Shown here: positions 45,335 to 53,977 of the stretch, one piece after another
Numbering within the stretch: position 1 is the first letter of the stretch
Layout: each line of letters opens with the position of its first letter
Origin: Corynebacterium glaucum
GTDB lineage: Bacteria; Actinomycetota; Actinomycetes; Mycobacteriales; Mycobacteriaceae
Direction: 5' to 3'
NCBI RefSeq assembly: GCF_030408855.1
Contig: NZ_CP047358.1
Coordinates: 558,001-622,000, forward strand
DNA: 64,000 nt
The notes under the pieces: generated by a model
What the model saw: only the letters and a program-made list of their open reading frames with translations
Databases searched by the model: none
What the model was told of the DNA's origin: nothing
Made by a program: the position numbers and the translations under genes

Positions 45335-48300
45335 CATGCAACATGGAATCGGGCCGGTAGCGCTGTCGCGGGCGCTCGGCCAGGCCCACCAACCGACCCC
45401 GCAACAGGCAGACGTAATTGGTGCGCCGCCTGGCCCGCTGCTGGTTGTGGCGGGCGCCGGCGCGGGAAAAACCGAGACGATGGCGGCGCGTGTAGTTTGG
45501 CTCGTTGCCAACGGTTACGCCCGTCCAGATGAGATTCTCGGGCTGACGTTTACCCGCAAAGCAGCCCAGGAGCTGGGGAAGCGCATCAGAGACAGACTTG
45601 GGGTGCTGGCTAGCGACGAAGCGCTCGTGCGTCGACTGGATCCGTCAGGCGAGCTGACGAGCTCCCTCCGCGTGATCGCGCCGACTGTGTCAACCTACGA
45701 CGCGTACGCCGGCGACCTGATCCGCGAATATGGATTGCTGGTGCCGGTTGAACCGGACGCGCGATTGATTACCGAGGCGGAGCTACACGCCATCGCCACC
45801 GAAGTAGTGTTGGACTACCGAGGTAGCCTTATCTCTGAAAACGGCACCAACCCAGCTGTGAACTCGGTCGTCGAGAACCTGCTGGGGCTTATTACGTCCA
45901 TGGGCAACGAGCTCGCGTCTGCCGAGGATGTGATTGAGCGTGCGGAGATATTTCTCAAGGAAACGGAGTCCTTGGAACCGTCGAAGCGCACCGAGAGCGG
46001 CTACTCGCAGACCATGCTGAAGTGGCGCAGTAGGCAGGAGGAGCGCACCGCATACCTGCCGTTGGCGGCGGCGCTCAATACGGAGCTGCGCCGCCGCGGT
46101 CTAGTGACCTTCAATGAGCAGATGTCAGTCGCAGCGAAGCTCGCCCGCGATCACGCATCGGTGGGGGAGCGTCAGCGTCAACGCTTCCGGGTGATCATGC
46201 TCGACGAGTACCAAGACACCTCCCATGCACAGCGCGTGCTGCTGCGCAGCCTGTTCGGGGAAGGCACCGATCCAAAGCTGACGGTTACCGCCGTGGGCGA
46301 TCCAATGCAGGCGATCTACGGCTGGCGTGGTGCGACCGCGGCTAACCTCGCCGCTTTCGTCGAAGATTTTCCGGCTAGCGATGGTTCTCCCGCACCAAAA
46401 AAGCAGCTCACCACCTCATGGCGCAATCCTCCGGAAATCCTCGACCTGGCTAACTCGGTCTCCGACGCGATTTTGGGTACCGGCGCCGAGCGCGCGGTGG
46501 CCCAGCTTGAACCGCGCCCAGGAGCGGGAGCTGGGTCGGTGCATCTGGGGTTCTTCGAGCACGAGGACGACGAGGTCGCCTATGTTGCCGGCGAGCTGGA
46601 AACTCAGTTCACCCAGGCGAAGCAGGATGACGAACCGTTTACCGCCGCTGTGCTGGTGCGCAAAAACAAGCACAGCTCAGCAATCGCGGAAGCCCTTGAA
46701 GCGCGGGGTGTGCCGTACGAAATCGTAGGCGTCGCTGGCCTGCTCGACGTGCCGGAAGTTGCCGACACCGTCGCAATCGCGACCATGCTGGTCCGTCCGG
46801 GTGATTCGGCTGCAGCGCTTCGCATCCTCGGCGGTCCTGCGGTGGGGCTCGGGTTGGCGGACCTGCAGGCGCTCGCCGTGCGGGCGACGAATTTGGCCGG
46901 GCGCGGCCAAGCCCGCAGCGCCGACGCGGAGCGCGGTGATTTCGACGAGGCTGCCCGGACTCCGGAGGCCCATCTCGAAGCGCAACTCGCCGAGCTCGTT
47001 CAACGGGCGGAAGAAATCGTTGGAACTGGCGAGCGCGCTGCGGGGCTGGCGGATGCCGTGGCGGACCTCGGAGAACCCGAGCGGTACTCGGCGACCGGTC
47101 TCCAGCGTCTGCGTGAATTATCGGCGAAACTGCGCTGGCTGCGCACCAATAGCCTGGGTAAGCAGCTCACGGACGTCTTCGCAGACATCATCTCCGTCTT
47201 CGGTATCCGCGCTGAGGTCCTATCACGCCCTACCGCGTCGCGTGCCGCGCACCTCGACCGCCTGCTGCACGAGGTGGCCCAGTATCCCGGAACGAGCTTG
47301 ACCGGCCTGCTGGATTACTTCGAGCTTGCCCGCACCCATGAAGACGGCCTCGCTCCCGGAAACGTCACGGTGAAAGACGATCGGGTGCAGATCATGACCG
47401 CCCACAAGGCGAAGGGCTTAGAGTGGGACACCGTTGCGGTGCTGCACGCGGACGACAGGACCTACAGCGACACCGCCGAGACATTCCTGGGCATTGTCAA
47501 GCGGCTGCAAGACGAATCTTTTGGAGACCCCGAGCTCACCCCGGAATTTGGGGAGGTAGAGACCCGCCCACAGTTTGAAAAAGCGGTCAAGGCCTGGTTG
47601 AAGACGGTCCGCGGAGACTTCGCAGAGGAGACAGCGCGGCTGTTTTACGTCGCCATCACCCGCTCGGAGAGGAAACTCATAGTCACCGCGTCAAGCAACG
47701 CGGCGGGTTCGACGAAGCAGACGGGCCCGTATACACACTTTGAAAAGCTGGCATCGCTCGTTAGGCCTGCGGATATCGTCCAGTGGCACACCGATGGAGA
47801 TGCCGAAGGCGATGACGAGGGTGGCAGCGCCGAACGCCCTGACGGCGAGCGCGAAGGCCGCTGGCCTAACCTGCACCAGCAACCCCACGACCAGCGCGCG
47901 GCTCAGACTGTCACTGCAGCACGCGCATCCCTCCCCCCGCTGGTAGAAGGAGAGCTTTACGGATTATGGGAACGCGACGCGACAGCGCTGATTGAGGAGC
48001 ATGCAGCGTCTCTGTCGCCTGAGGTAGCGGTGGTAGTTCCAGGCGAACTCACTGCGTCTGACGTGGTGGCCATGCGGGCCGATCCTGCCCAATTCGCTCG
48101 CCGCGCCCGTCGCCCTGTGCCGTACAAACCGAACGCTTACGCCAAGCGTGGCACCGCGTTCCACCAGTGGTTGGAGGAGTTCTATGGCGCGCGCCCGCTT
48201 ATCGACGAAGACGAACTTCCGGGCAACGATGAAGCCGAGGTGGACCGCGCCACCCTCGAACAGCTCAAGCGATCGTTCGAAGCGAGCCACTGGGCATCGC

Positions 48301-48635
48301 GCACACCAGCGTTCGTTGAGCACCCGTTTGAGCTGGCAATGGGCAACGCGATGGTGCGCGGTCGCATCGACGCCGTGTTCGAGGACGAAACCGGGTGGAT
48401 AGTCGTGGACTGGAAAACCGGCCAAAAACCAGGCACAGCGGAGATGGAATCGGCGAAGCTGCAGCTCGCCGTCTACCGTGAAGCGTGGAGGCGCATTGCT
48501 GCCGACGGACGCGATGTGCGCGCGGTGTTTTTCTACCTCCGCACCGGAGAAGACTACGCTCCTGATCAGCTACCGGCAGGTCAAGATCTTGCCGACATGC
48601 TTGCGCCACGCACGCAACAGGAAGGCAGGAAGTGA
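45327..48635 (+). CDS. adnB: AdnB subunit of the AdnAB helicase-nuclease
   Basis: This 1102-residue protein is the active motor of the pair: Walker A VAGAGAGKTET near residue 41, LTFTRKAAQELGKRI, IMLDEYQDTSHAQR (II), GDPMQAIYGWRGAT (III), MTAHKAKGLEWD (V) and LFYVAITRSERKL (VI). The C-terminal nuclease domain shows VRGRIDAVFED and WIVVDWKTGQKPG with the catalytic Asp-Lys, then QLAVYREAW. The GTG start lies inside the adnA end. It overlaps the channel gene by four bases. Confidence 0.95.
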   Translation: MADMQHGIGPVALSRALGQAHQPTPQQADVIGAPPGPLLVVAGAGAGKTETMAARVVWLVANGYARPDEILGLTFTRKAAQELGKRIRDRLGVLASDEALVRRLDPSGELTSSLRVIAPTVSTYDAYAGDLIREYGLLVPVEPDARLITEAELHAIATEVVLDYRGSLISENGTNPAVNSVVENLLGLITSMGNELASAEDVIERAEIFLKETESLEPSKRTESGYSQTMLKWRSRQEERTAYLPLAAALNTELRRRGLVTFNEQMSVAAKLARDHASVGERQRQRFRVIMLDEYQDTSHAQRVLLRSLFGEGTDPKLTVTAVGDPMQAIYGWRGATAANLAAFVEDFPASDGSPAPKKQLTTSWRNPPEILDLANSVSDAILGTGAERAVAQLEPRPGAGAGSVHLGFFEHEDDEVAYVAGELETQFTQAKQDDEPFTAAVLVRKNKHSSAIAEALEARGVPYEIVGVAGLLDVPEVADTVAIATMLVRPGDSAAALRILGGPAVGLGLADLQALAVRATNLAGRGQARSADAERGDFDEAARTPEAHLEAQLAELVQRAEEIVGTGERAAGLADAVADLGEPERYSATGLQRLRELSAKLRWLRTNSLGKQLTDVFADIISVFGIRAEVLSRPTASRAAHLDRLLHEVAQYPGTSLTGLLDYFELARTHEDGLAPGNVTVKDDRVQIMTAHKAKGLEWDTVAVLHADDRTYSDTAETFLGIVKRLQDESFGDPELTPEFGEVETRPQFEKAVKAWLKTVRGDFAEETARLFYVAITRSERKLIVTASSNAAGSTKQTGPYTHFEKLASLVRPADIVQWHTDGDAEGDDEGGSAERPDGEREGRWPNLHQQPHDQRAAQTVTAARASLPPLVEGELYGLWERDATALIEEHAASLSPEVAVVVPGELTASDVVAMRADPAQFARRARRPVPYKPNAYAKRGTAFHQWLEEFYGARPLIDEDELPGNDEAEVDRATLEQLKRSFEASHWASRTPAFVEHPFELAMGNAMVRGRIDAVFEDETGWIVVDWKTGQKPGTAEMESAKLQLAVYREAWRRIAADGRDVRAVFFYLRTGEDYAPDQLPAGQDLADMLAPRTQQEGRK

Positions 48636-49729
48636 AGCGGCCATTCAGATTCGCCAGCCAGCTCCGCGCAGACGCGGAACTTGGTGATGTGCCGGTGCAC
48701 ACGCTCACGGATGTCATCACCATCCCGCGTTCAGCCCATACCACCCCGTGGGTGTTGATGGCCAGGCGTTTCGGGTACGCGATTTTGCTCGTCATTGCCG
48801 TGGCAGGGCTGGTGTACTTCGATCGCGGCGCGTATTCGGAGCCGCTCACGTTCATCGACGCGCTGTACTACTCAGCGGTGTCGCTTTCCACGACCGGCTA
48901 CGGTGATATCGTCCCGGTCACCCAGGGCGCACGGTTGATGAACATCTTCCTCATCACTCCCGCCCGCGTGGCGTTCCTGATGCTCCTCGTCGGTACTACG
49001 TTGTCGGTGCTCACCGAGGATTCCCGCAAAACGCTTGAGATTCAGCAGTGGAGGCAAACTGTGCGCGACCACACCATCGTCATCGGTTACGGCACTAAGG
49101 GTCGTTCAGCGACTGATGCGCTCCTTGCCGGCGGCGCTGCCCCGGGTTCTATCGTGGTGGTCGATGCGGACCCGGTGAATCTCGCCCAGGCGGAGAAGCG
49201 CGGCCTGGTGACCGTCCACGGTGACGGAACAAAGTCCGACATCCTGCGCATCGCCGGCGTGACCCGCGCGCGTTCCGTCGTGGTGGCGCCGTCGAGCGAT
49301 GACACGGCAGTGCTAGTCACCCTCTCTGTCCGCGAGATCGCGCCGAGCGCAATGATTGTCGCCAGCGTGCGCGAGAGCGAGAACCAGCACCTGCTCATGC
49401 AGTCTGGCGCTGATTCCGTTGTGGTCTCAGCCGAAACGACGGGTCGCCTGCTTGGCCTGGCCACGGTGACCCCGCCTGTGGTGGAGATGATGGAGGACCT
49501 GCTGAGCCCGGACGAGGGCTTTGCAGTTGCGGAACGGCCGATCGCAGACGACGAGGTGGGCGCCAACCCCCGCCATCTCGCTGACATCGTCCTGGGCGTG
49601 GTGCGTTCCGGTGAGCTTTATCGCATTGATTCACCAGAGGCGGAGACCGTCGAGCCGGGCGATCGCCTGCTCTATGTCCGCTTGACCAAACCCACCGATG
49701 CCCACGATGCCTCCAAGCACGCGGAATAG
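48632..49729 (+). CDS. Potassium channel protein with RCK/TrkA-N domain
   Basis: This 365-residue membrane protein has two helices flanking a pore loop with the selectivity filter TTGYGD (residues 87-92), then a cytosolic RCK domain with IVIGYGTKGRSA, IVVVDADP and HGDGTKSDILRIAGV (NAD-type Rossmann fold), and a C-terminal TrkA-C-like part. It corresponds to Rv3200c, which likewise follows adnB. It likely gates K+ flow. The GTG start overlaps the adnB stop; no separate promoter is seen. Confidence 0.93.
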   Translation: MKRPFRFASQLRADAELGDVPVHTLTDVITIPRSAHTTPWVLMARRFGYAILLVIAVAGLVYFDRGAYSEPLTFIDALYYSAVSLSTTGYGDIVPVTQGARLMNIFLITPARVAFLMLLVGTTLSVLTEDSRKTLEIQQWRQTVRDHTIVIGYGTKGRSATDALLAGGAAPGSIVVVDADPVNLAQAEKRGLVTVHGDGTKSDILRIAGVTRARSVVVAPSSDDTAVLVTLSVREIAPSAMIVASVRESENQHLLMQSGADSVVVSAETTGRLLGLATVTPPVVEMMEDLLSPDEGFAVAERPIADDEVGANPRHLADIVLGVVRSGELYRIDSPEAETVEPGDRLLYVRLTKPTDAHDASKHAE

Positions 49730-49730
49730 C

Positions 49731-50504
49731 ATGTTTTTACTCATCGATTCGCACAATTCTTTCCCACTCGGGCCCGATAAGGAGCCATTGCTTGTCGACG
49801 CCCCCTTGCACGCCATTTCCACCACCGCCGAGCTCCCGGGCGGCGTGACAGCAGCGCGGTTGACTGACGCGCTCGCCTCAGAGCTGAGTGCAGACGTGGG
49901 GGATGCGCGTTCCCACGCCGACCATCCCCTCGTCGCCCATGCTGTCGCATTGCTGCGCGCCCAAGAGACGCTGCGCTTCGACCCCACGGACGGCTCTCCG
50001 CTGACCTGGGATGTCTCAGGTGCTGTGGCCCGCAGCGAGGCGGGAGGGATGGTGTTCCCCCGGATCGACCCATGCGTTATCGGAGTGGTGCAAAACGCTG
50101 ATGGCACCGAGATCCTGCTCGGTGAAAATGCCCGCCGTCCCGGCTACCACACCTGCATCGCTGGCTACGTCGAAGTCGGCGAAACCATCGAGCGTGCATT
50201 CGAGCGTGAGGTGTGGGAGGAAACCGGGCGCGCGATTTACGACGTCACGTATGTCGGGTCCCAGCCGTGGTCGCTCAGCAGCTCGCTCATGCTGGGGTTC
50301 AGTGCGCGAACCGACGATCGGGAGCCGCGTGGTGAGCTGGACGGTGAGCTCAGTTCCGTCATCTGGGCAAGCCGGGATGAGCTGCCACAAATCTCCTTGG
50401 CACCAAAGGGCAGCATTGCACGCAGCCTCATCGAACGGTGGGCGCGCGGTGAGTTCAGCGGTGAGTTCAGCGGTGAGTTCGAAGGTGGCAACTGTGGCCA
50501 TTGA
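49731..50504 (+). CDS. nudC: NudC-type NAD(H) pyrophosphatase
   Basis: This 257-residue Nudix hydrolase should cleave NADH and NAD-capped RNA ends. The Nudix box is GYVEVGETIERAFEREVWEETG (about residues 143-164), followed by the NudC-specific SQPWSLSSSLMLGF (usually SQPWPFPxS). The zinc-binding Cys set of E. coli NudC is not evident. The C-terminus carries a GEFS-GEFS-GEFE repeat encoded by 12-bp tandem units. The ATG at 49731 is one base after the channel stop. It overlaps uvrD2 by 11 bases. Confidence 0.9.
   Translation: MFLLIDSHNSFPLGPDKEPLLVDAPLHAISTTAELPGGVTAARLTDALASELSADVGDARSHADHPLVAHAVALLRAQETLRFDPTDGSPLTWDVSGAVARSEAGGMVFPRIDPCVIGVVQNADGTEILLGENARRPGYHTCIAGYVEVGETIERAFEREVWEETGRAIYDVTYVGSQPWSLSSSLMLGFSARTDDREPRGELDGELSSVIWASRDELPQISLAPKGSIARSLIERWARGEFSGEFSGEFEGGNCGH
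50449..50484 (+). repeat. 12-bp in-frame tandem repeat at nudC 3' end
   Basis: Three copies of GGTGAGTTCAGC-like units encode the C-terminal GEFS/GEFE repeats of NudC, directly upstream of the uvrD2 start. Confidence 0.8.
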
Positions 50505-52551
50505 TCTGAGCGTGCTCGACCAAGACCAGCTGGTTGCAGCGACCGCCCCCCGCGGACCGGTGTGCATTCTGGCGGGTGCGGGCACCGGTAAAACCAGGAC
50601 GATCACGTACCGCATCGCGAACCTGATCGACCAGGGCATGGTGGCGCCGAACAAAGTGCTCGCGGTGACGTTCACGCAGCGCGCGGCCGGCGAGATGCGT
50701 GACCGCTTGCGCGTCATGGGCATCGGCGGTGTGCAGGCGAGGACATTCCACGCGGCTGCGCGCCGCCAGCTGGCCTATTTCTGGCCGCAGATCGCAGGCG
50801 ACTTGCCGTGGCGCATGCTGGACAACAAGTTTCCTCTAGTTGGCCGCGCTGCACGCGCCGCGGGAGTAGATTCCGGCAAGGACATGGTGCGCGACCTCCT
50901 CGGGGAAATCGAGTGGGCGAAGGCGAACGTGATCGGCCACGACGACTATGTCCAGCGTATTGCGGGTAGCGGGCATACGCCTCCCACCGACCCGTCGAAA
51001 GTCGCCCAGGTTTACCGGTTGTATGAAGAAGGCAAGCGCAGCCCCGAGGGCATGCTGCTCGACTTCGACGATCTGTTGCTCCATGTCGCCGCCGCGCTCG
51101 AGAACGCGCCCGCAGTGGCGGAGGAGTTCCGCTCGCAGTACCAGTCGTTCGTGGTGGATGAGTACCAGGATGTCACTCCGTTGCAGCAGCGGGTCCTGGA
51201 AGGTTGGCTTGGGGACCGCGATGATCTGACTGTGGTCGGCGACGTGAACCAGACCATCTACTCGTTCACCGGGGCGACCCCGGAGTACCTGCTCAACTTC
51301 TCGCGCACCTACGCGCACGCCACGGTGGTGAAATTGCAGCGCGACTACCGTTCGACGCCGCAGGTCACTGAGCTTGCGAACACAGTGATTGGGAAGGCGC
51401 AGGGGAATACTGTCGGGCCGAAACTCGAGCTCATCGGTATGCGTGAGCCCGGCCCGCAGCCGACGTTTCATGCATACGATGACGAACCGACCGAGGCGCG
51501 CGAAGTTGCCACCGCAATTCGCAGATTGCTTGACGACGGCGTGCCGGCGCGGGAGATCGCCGTGCTGTATCGCATCAACGCCCAATCCGCGGCGTTCGAA
51601 GCTGCGCTCGCCGACGCGGGCATCTTGTACCAAGTCCGCGGTGGCGAGGGCTTCTTCCAGCGCGGGGAGATCAAAGAGGCGCTTCGCCAGCTGACTGCGG
51701 CAGCGAACCGCACCGACCTGCCTGACGATCCGGTAGCAGTCGCCCGGGCCGCTTTCGCCACGATCGGATTGACGCCCACGGAGCCGGAGGGTGCCCAGGC
51801 TCGTGAGCGGTGGCAAGCACTGCGTGCGCTCGTTGATCTCATCGAAGACATCGTGCAGTCGCAGGAGGCCGCGCATTTGCCGCAGGTACTGGTCTCGCTG
51901 CGGCAGCGTGCGGAGGCGAAGCAGCCTCCGGCAGTCGACGGGGTGACGCTGGCGAGCTTGCATGCAGCGAAAGGCCTCGAGTGGGACGCGGTGTTTCTTG
52001 TCGGGCTGGTGGAAAACACCCTGCCCATCTCGCACGCGATCAAAGCCGGCGAAGACCAGGTCGAAGAAGAGCGCCGCTTGTTCTACGTCGGCATCACTCG
52101 AGCCCGCACACATTTGCAACTGTCATGGTCGTTGGCGCGTCAAGAGGGCGGCCACAAGTCTCGCTCGCGTTCCCGGTTCCTCGATGGACTGGTCCCGGAA
52201 CTCGAGGTGGAGAACACCCCGCAGCGCCTGAAGCGCAACCGGCGATGCCGAGTTTGCGGGAACCCGCTCGACACTCCGGCGGAGAAGACGCTGGGCCGCC
52301 ATGCGGACTGCGAACCGGATTACGACGAAGCGGCGTTCGGGGCACTGAAGCGCTGGCGCCTCGAGGTTTCCCGCGCCGCAGGCCAGCCCGCGTATCTCGT
52401 GTTCTCGGATGCGACGCTGCTCGCCATCGCGGAGGCCATGCCCGCCGATGAGCCATCGCTTCTCGACGTTTCCGGCGTCGGTCCCGTCAAGGTGGAAAAC
52501 TATGGGGCCGACGTGTTGCGGGTGCTCGACGACTACCGCGAAGACAACTAG
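50494..52551 (+). CDS. uvrD2: UvrD2, SF1 DNA helicase with HRDC domain
   Basis: This 685-residue helicase shows the Q motif (LDQDQLVAATAPRGP), Walker A LAGAGTGKTRT, VTFTQRAAGEMRDRL, VVDEYQDVTPLQQ (II), GDVNQTIYSFTGAT (III), LASLHAAKGLEWDAV (V) and LFYVGITRARTHL (VI). A C-terminal Cys cluster (RRCRVCGNPL...ADCEPDYD) and an HRDC-like domain mark it as UvrD2. The GTG at 50494 is chosen because GAAGG lies 9 bases upstream. It ends 4 bases into the converging ThiF-like gene. Confidence 0.94.
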   Translation: MAIDLSVLDQDQLVAATAPRGPVCILAGAGTGKTRTITYRIANLIDQGMVAPNKVLAVTFTQRAAGEMRDRLRVMGIGGVQARTFHAAARRQLAYFWPQIAGDLPWRMLDNKFPLVGRAARAAGVDSGKDMVRDLLGEIEWAKANVIGHDDYVQRIAGSGHTPPTDPSKVAQVYRLYEEGKRSPEGMLLDFDDLLLHVAAALENAPAVAEEFRSQYQSFVVDEYQDVTPLQQRVLEGWLGDRDDLTVVGDVNQTIYSFTGATPEYLLNFSRTYAHATVVKLQRDYRSTPQVTELANTVIGKAQGNTVGPKLELIGMREPGPQPTFHAYDDEPTEAREVATAIRRLLDDGVPAREIAVLYRINAQSAAFEAALADAGILYQVRGGEGFFQRGEIKEALRQLTAAANRTDLPDDPVAVARAAFATIGLTPTEPEGAQARERWQALRALVDLIEDIVQSQEAAHLPQVLVSLRQRAEAKQPPAVDGVTLASLHAAKGLEWDAVFLVGLVENTLPISHAIKAGEDQVEEERRLFYVGITRARTHLQLSWSLARQEGGHKSRSRSRFLDGLVPELEVENTPQRLKRNRRCRVCGNPLDTPAEKTLGRHADCEPDYDEAAFGALKRWRLEVSRAAGQPAYLVFSDATLLAIAEAMPADEPSLLDVSGVGPVKVENYGADVLRVLDDYREDN

Positions 52552-53426
52552 AAACACACTGGACAATCGGGGTGCCGTTGCAGTTGATGCACGGCCAGCG
52601 GTACGGGTCCGAATGGGTCCGCGACATGGAACTCGCCGGGCACCGGGTGCGGCGCGGACACCCCCGGCGGGTCTGGCACACCGGCAACCCGGCGGATGAA
52701 CACCGCCGCAGCAGCACCTCCAGCGCGCACCAACACCGGGTCGGGGGAGCGCGGTCCCTGCGGCACGTGCGTGGCCGCCGTGTCCCAGCCAGCGTCCTGG
52801 TCTCGCAGGTGCTGCTGCACGCACGCTTGGCACGGGTCGGTGGCGCTAGTTCGCAGCGGCCCGATGAGGACGCGCGAGTCGAAGAGTGACACCGCAACCG
52901 TGGGTCCGGTGCGGTATTTCACCAGTTGCGCAAACTGCGTGGCGTGCGGAAGCTGGTCGACCAATACTAATGGCGCGGACTGGTCCGAGGCGACAACAAA
53001 GTCGGGCTCAGTCTCGGGTGTCAAGGGCACGCGAACTTGGATGCCACTGGAAGCCAATTGGGACTTCAATTCTGCGGCCAGCGGCGACTTGCCAATCACC
53101 AAGACCGGGAGATCGATCACCGGCACGAAAATTCGGTAGGAGAGTAGATCGGCGATGAGGCTTTCGGCCGTGCCCGAGGCGGCGCGGATGCGGCTTTGCA
53201 ATGACCTGGTCAGATGGTGAAGGGATATGGGCTCAAAGGTGCCGTCGATAAGCTGAGCAAGCTCCGTGGCGTAAGGGGTTTCGATGATGCCGGTGCGTGT
53301 CGCATCCAGTCCGAACTGCAGCGTGTGCGGAGCTCGCACGAACACGCTCACTCCCGGCGCAAGGCGCACCGGTGTGGCGCTTTTGAAACTGCGCGCCAAT
53401 GAGACCACCCCCCGAAGTGTCTGCAT
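52548..53426 (-). CDS. Orphan E1/ThiF-like 'cyclodehydratase-domain' protein (Rv3196-like)
   Basis: This 292-residue protein resembles the ThiF-like partner proteins of azole-forming (TOMM) clusters, which bind leader peptides. There is a winged-helix-like N-terminal part (LAQLIDGTFEPISLHHL), a Rossmann-like strand (LPVLVIGKSPLAAELKSQL) and two CxxC pairs, CQAC near residue 199 and CPVC at the extreme C-terminus, suited to one zinc. No precursor peptide or YcaO gene is nearby. The start at 53426 follows TAAGCT by only 2 bases, so the true start may lie slightly downstream. Confidence 0.72.
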   Translation of the reverse strand: MQTLRGVVSLARSFKSATPVRLAPGVSVFVRAPHTLQFGLDATRTGIIETPYATELAQLIDGTFEPISLHHLTRSLQSRIRAASGTAESLIADLLSYRIFVPVIDLPVLVIGKSPLAAELKSQLASSGIQVRVPLTPETEPDFVVASDQSAPLVLVDQLPHATQFAQLVKYRTGPTVAVSLFDSRVLIGPLRTSATDPCQACVQQHLRDQDAGWDTAATHVPQGPRSPDPVLVRAGGAAAAVFIRRVAGVPDPPGVSAPHPVPGEFHVADPFGPVPLAVHQLQRHPDCPVCF

Positions 53427-53428
53427 TC

Positions 53429-53438
53429 AGCTTACAAT
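53429..53438. promoter_or_regulatory. Touching divergent -10 boxes of the ThiF-like and YgjP-like genes
   Basis: Minus strand TAAGCT (53429-53434) and plus strand TACAAT (53433-53438) share two base pairs. TACAAT is 8 bases before the ATG at 53447. The arrangement repeats that of aroA and the SRAP gene. Confidence 0.5.
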
Positions 53439-53446
53439 CTTGGCCG

Positions 53447-53977
53447 ATGCCCGGCACCGAAATTCCCTACACCGTTATTCGCTCCGCGAGGCGCAAGCGC
53501 ACCGTGCAGGCGCGGATAGTCAACGGGGTGGCGGAGATCCGTATTCCGGCGCGCATGACTAAGGCGCAGGAACGCACAGCCGTAGAAGAGATGCTGGCGA
53601 AGTTGGCGAAGAAATCCCCCACGCCTCGCACCGATGCAGATTTGCTTGCCCGCGCGGAGACGCTGAATGCGAATTTGCTGGATGGCAACGCGAAGTGGCG
53701 CTCGATTCGTTGGGTGAGTAACCAAAACACCAGGTGGGGGTCCTGTACCACCGGCACCGGCGACATTCGCATCAGCGACCGGCTGGCGCAGGTGCCTGAT
53801 TACGTCCTCGACGCGGTAATCGTGCACGAACTGGTGCACACGTTCATCCCGGGGCATAGCGGCGAATTCTGGCGGTGGGCGGACCGGGCTCCGCGAGCTG
53901 AACGGGCGAAGGGCTACCTTGAGGCGTATCAGCGCTTCGGTAGCGAGCAGACCAGCGGCCAGAGATTCAGCGGCTAA
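53447..53977 (+). CDS. YgjP-like M48-family metallopeptidase (DUF45)
   Basis: This 176-residue zincin-like protein contains the motif AVIVHELVHTFIPGHSGEFW, a full HExxH with a distal His, preceded by WGSCTTGTGDIRISDRLAQVP typical of the YgjP/SprT-like group. There is no signal peptide, so it is cytosolic. Substrate is unknown. The ATG at 53447 sits 8 bases after TACAAT. It converges with the next gene, with a 4-base overlap. Confidence 0.88.
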   Translation: MPGTEIPYTVIRSARRKRTVQARIVNGVAEIRIPARMTKAQERTAVEEMLAKLAKKSPTPRTDADLLARAETLNANLLDGNAKWRSIRWVSNQNTRWGSCTTGTGDIRISDRLAQVPDYVLDAVIVHELVHTFIPGHSGEFWRWADRAPRAERAKGYLEAYQRFGSEQTSGQRFSG

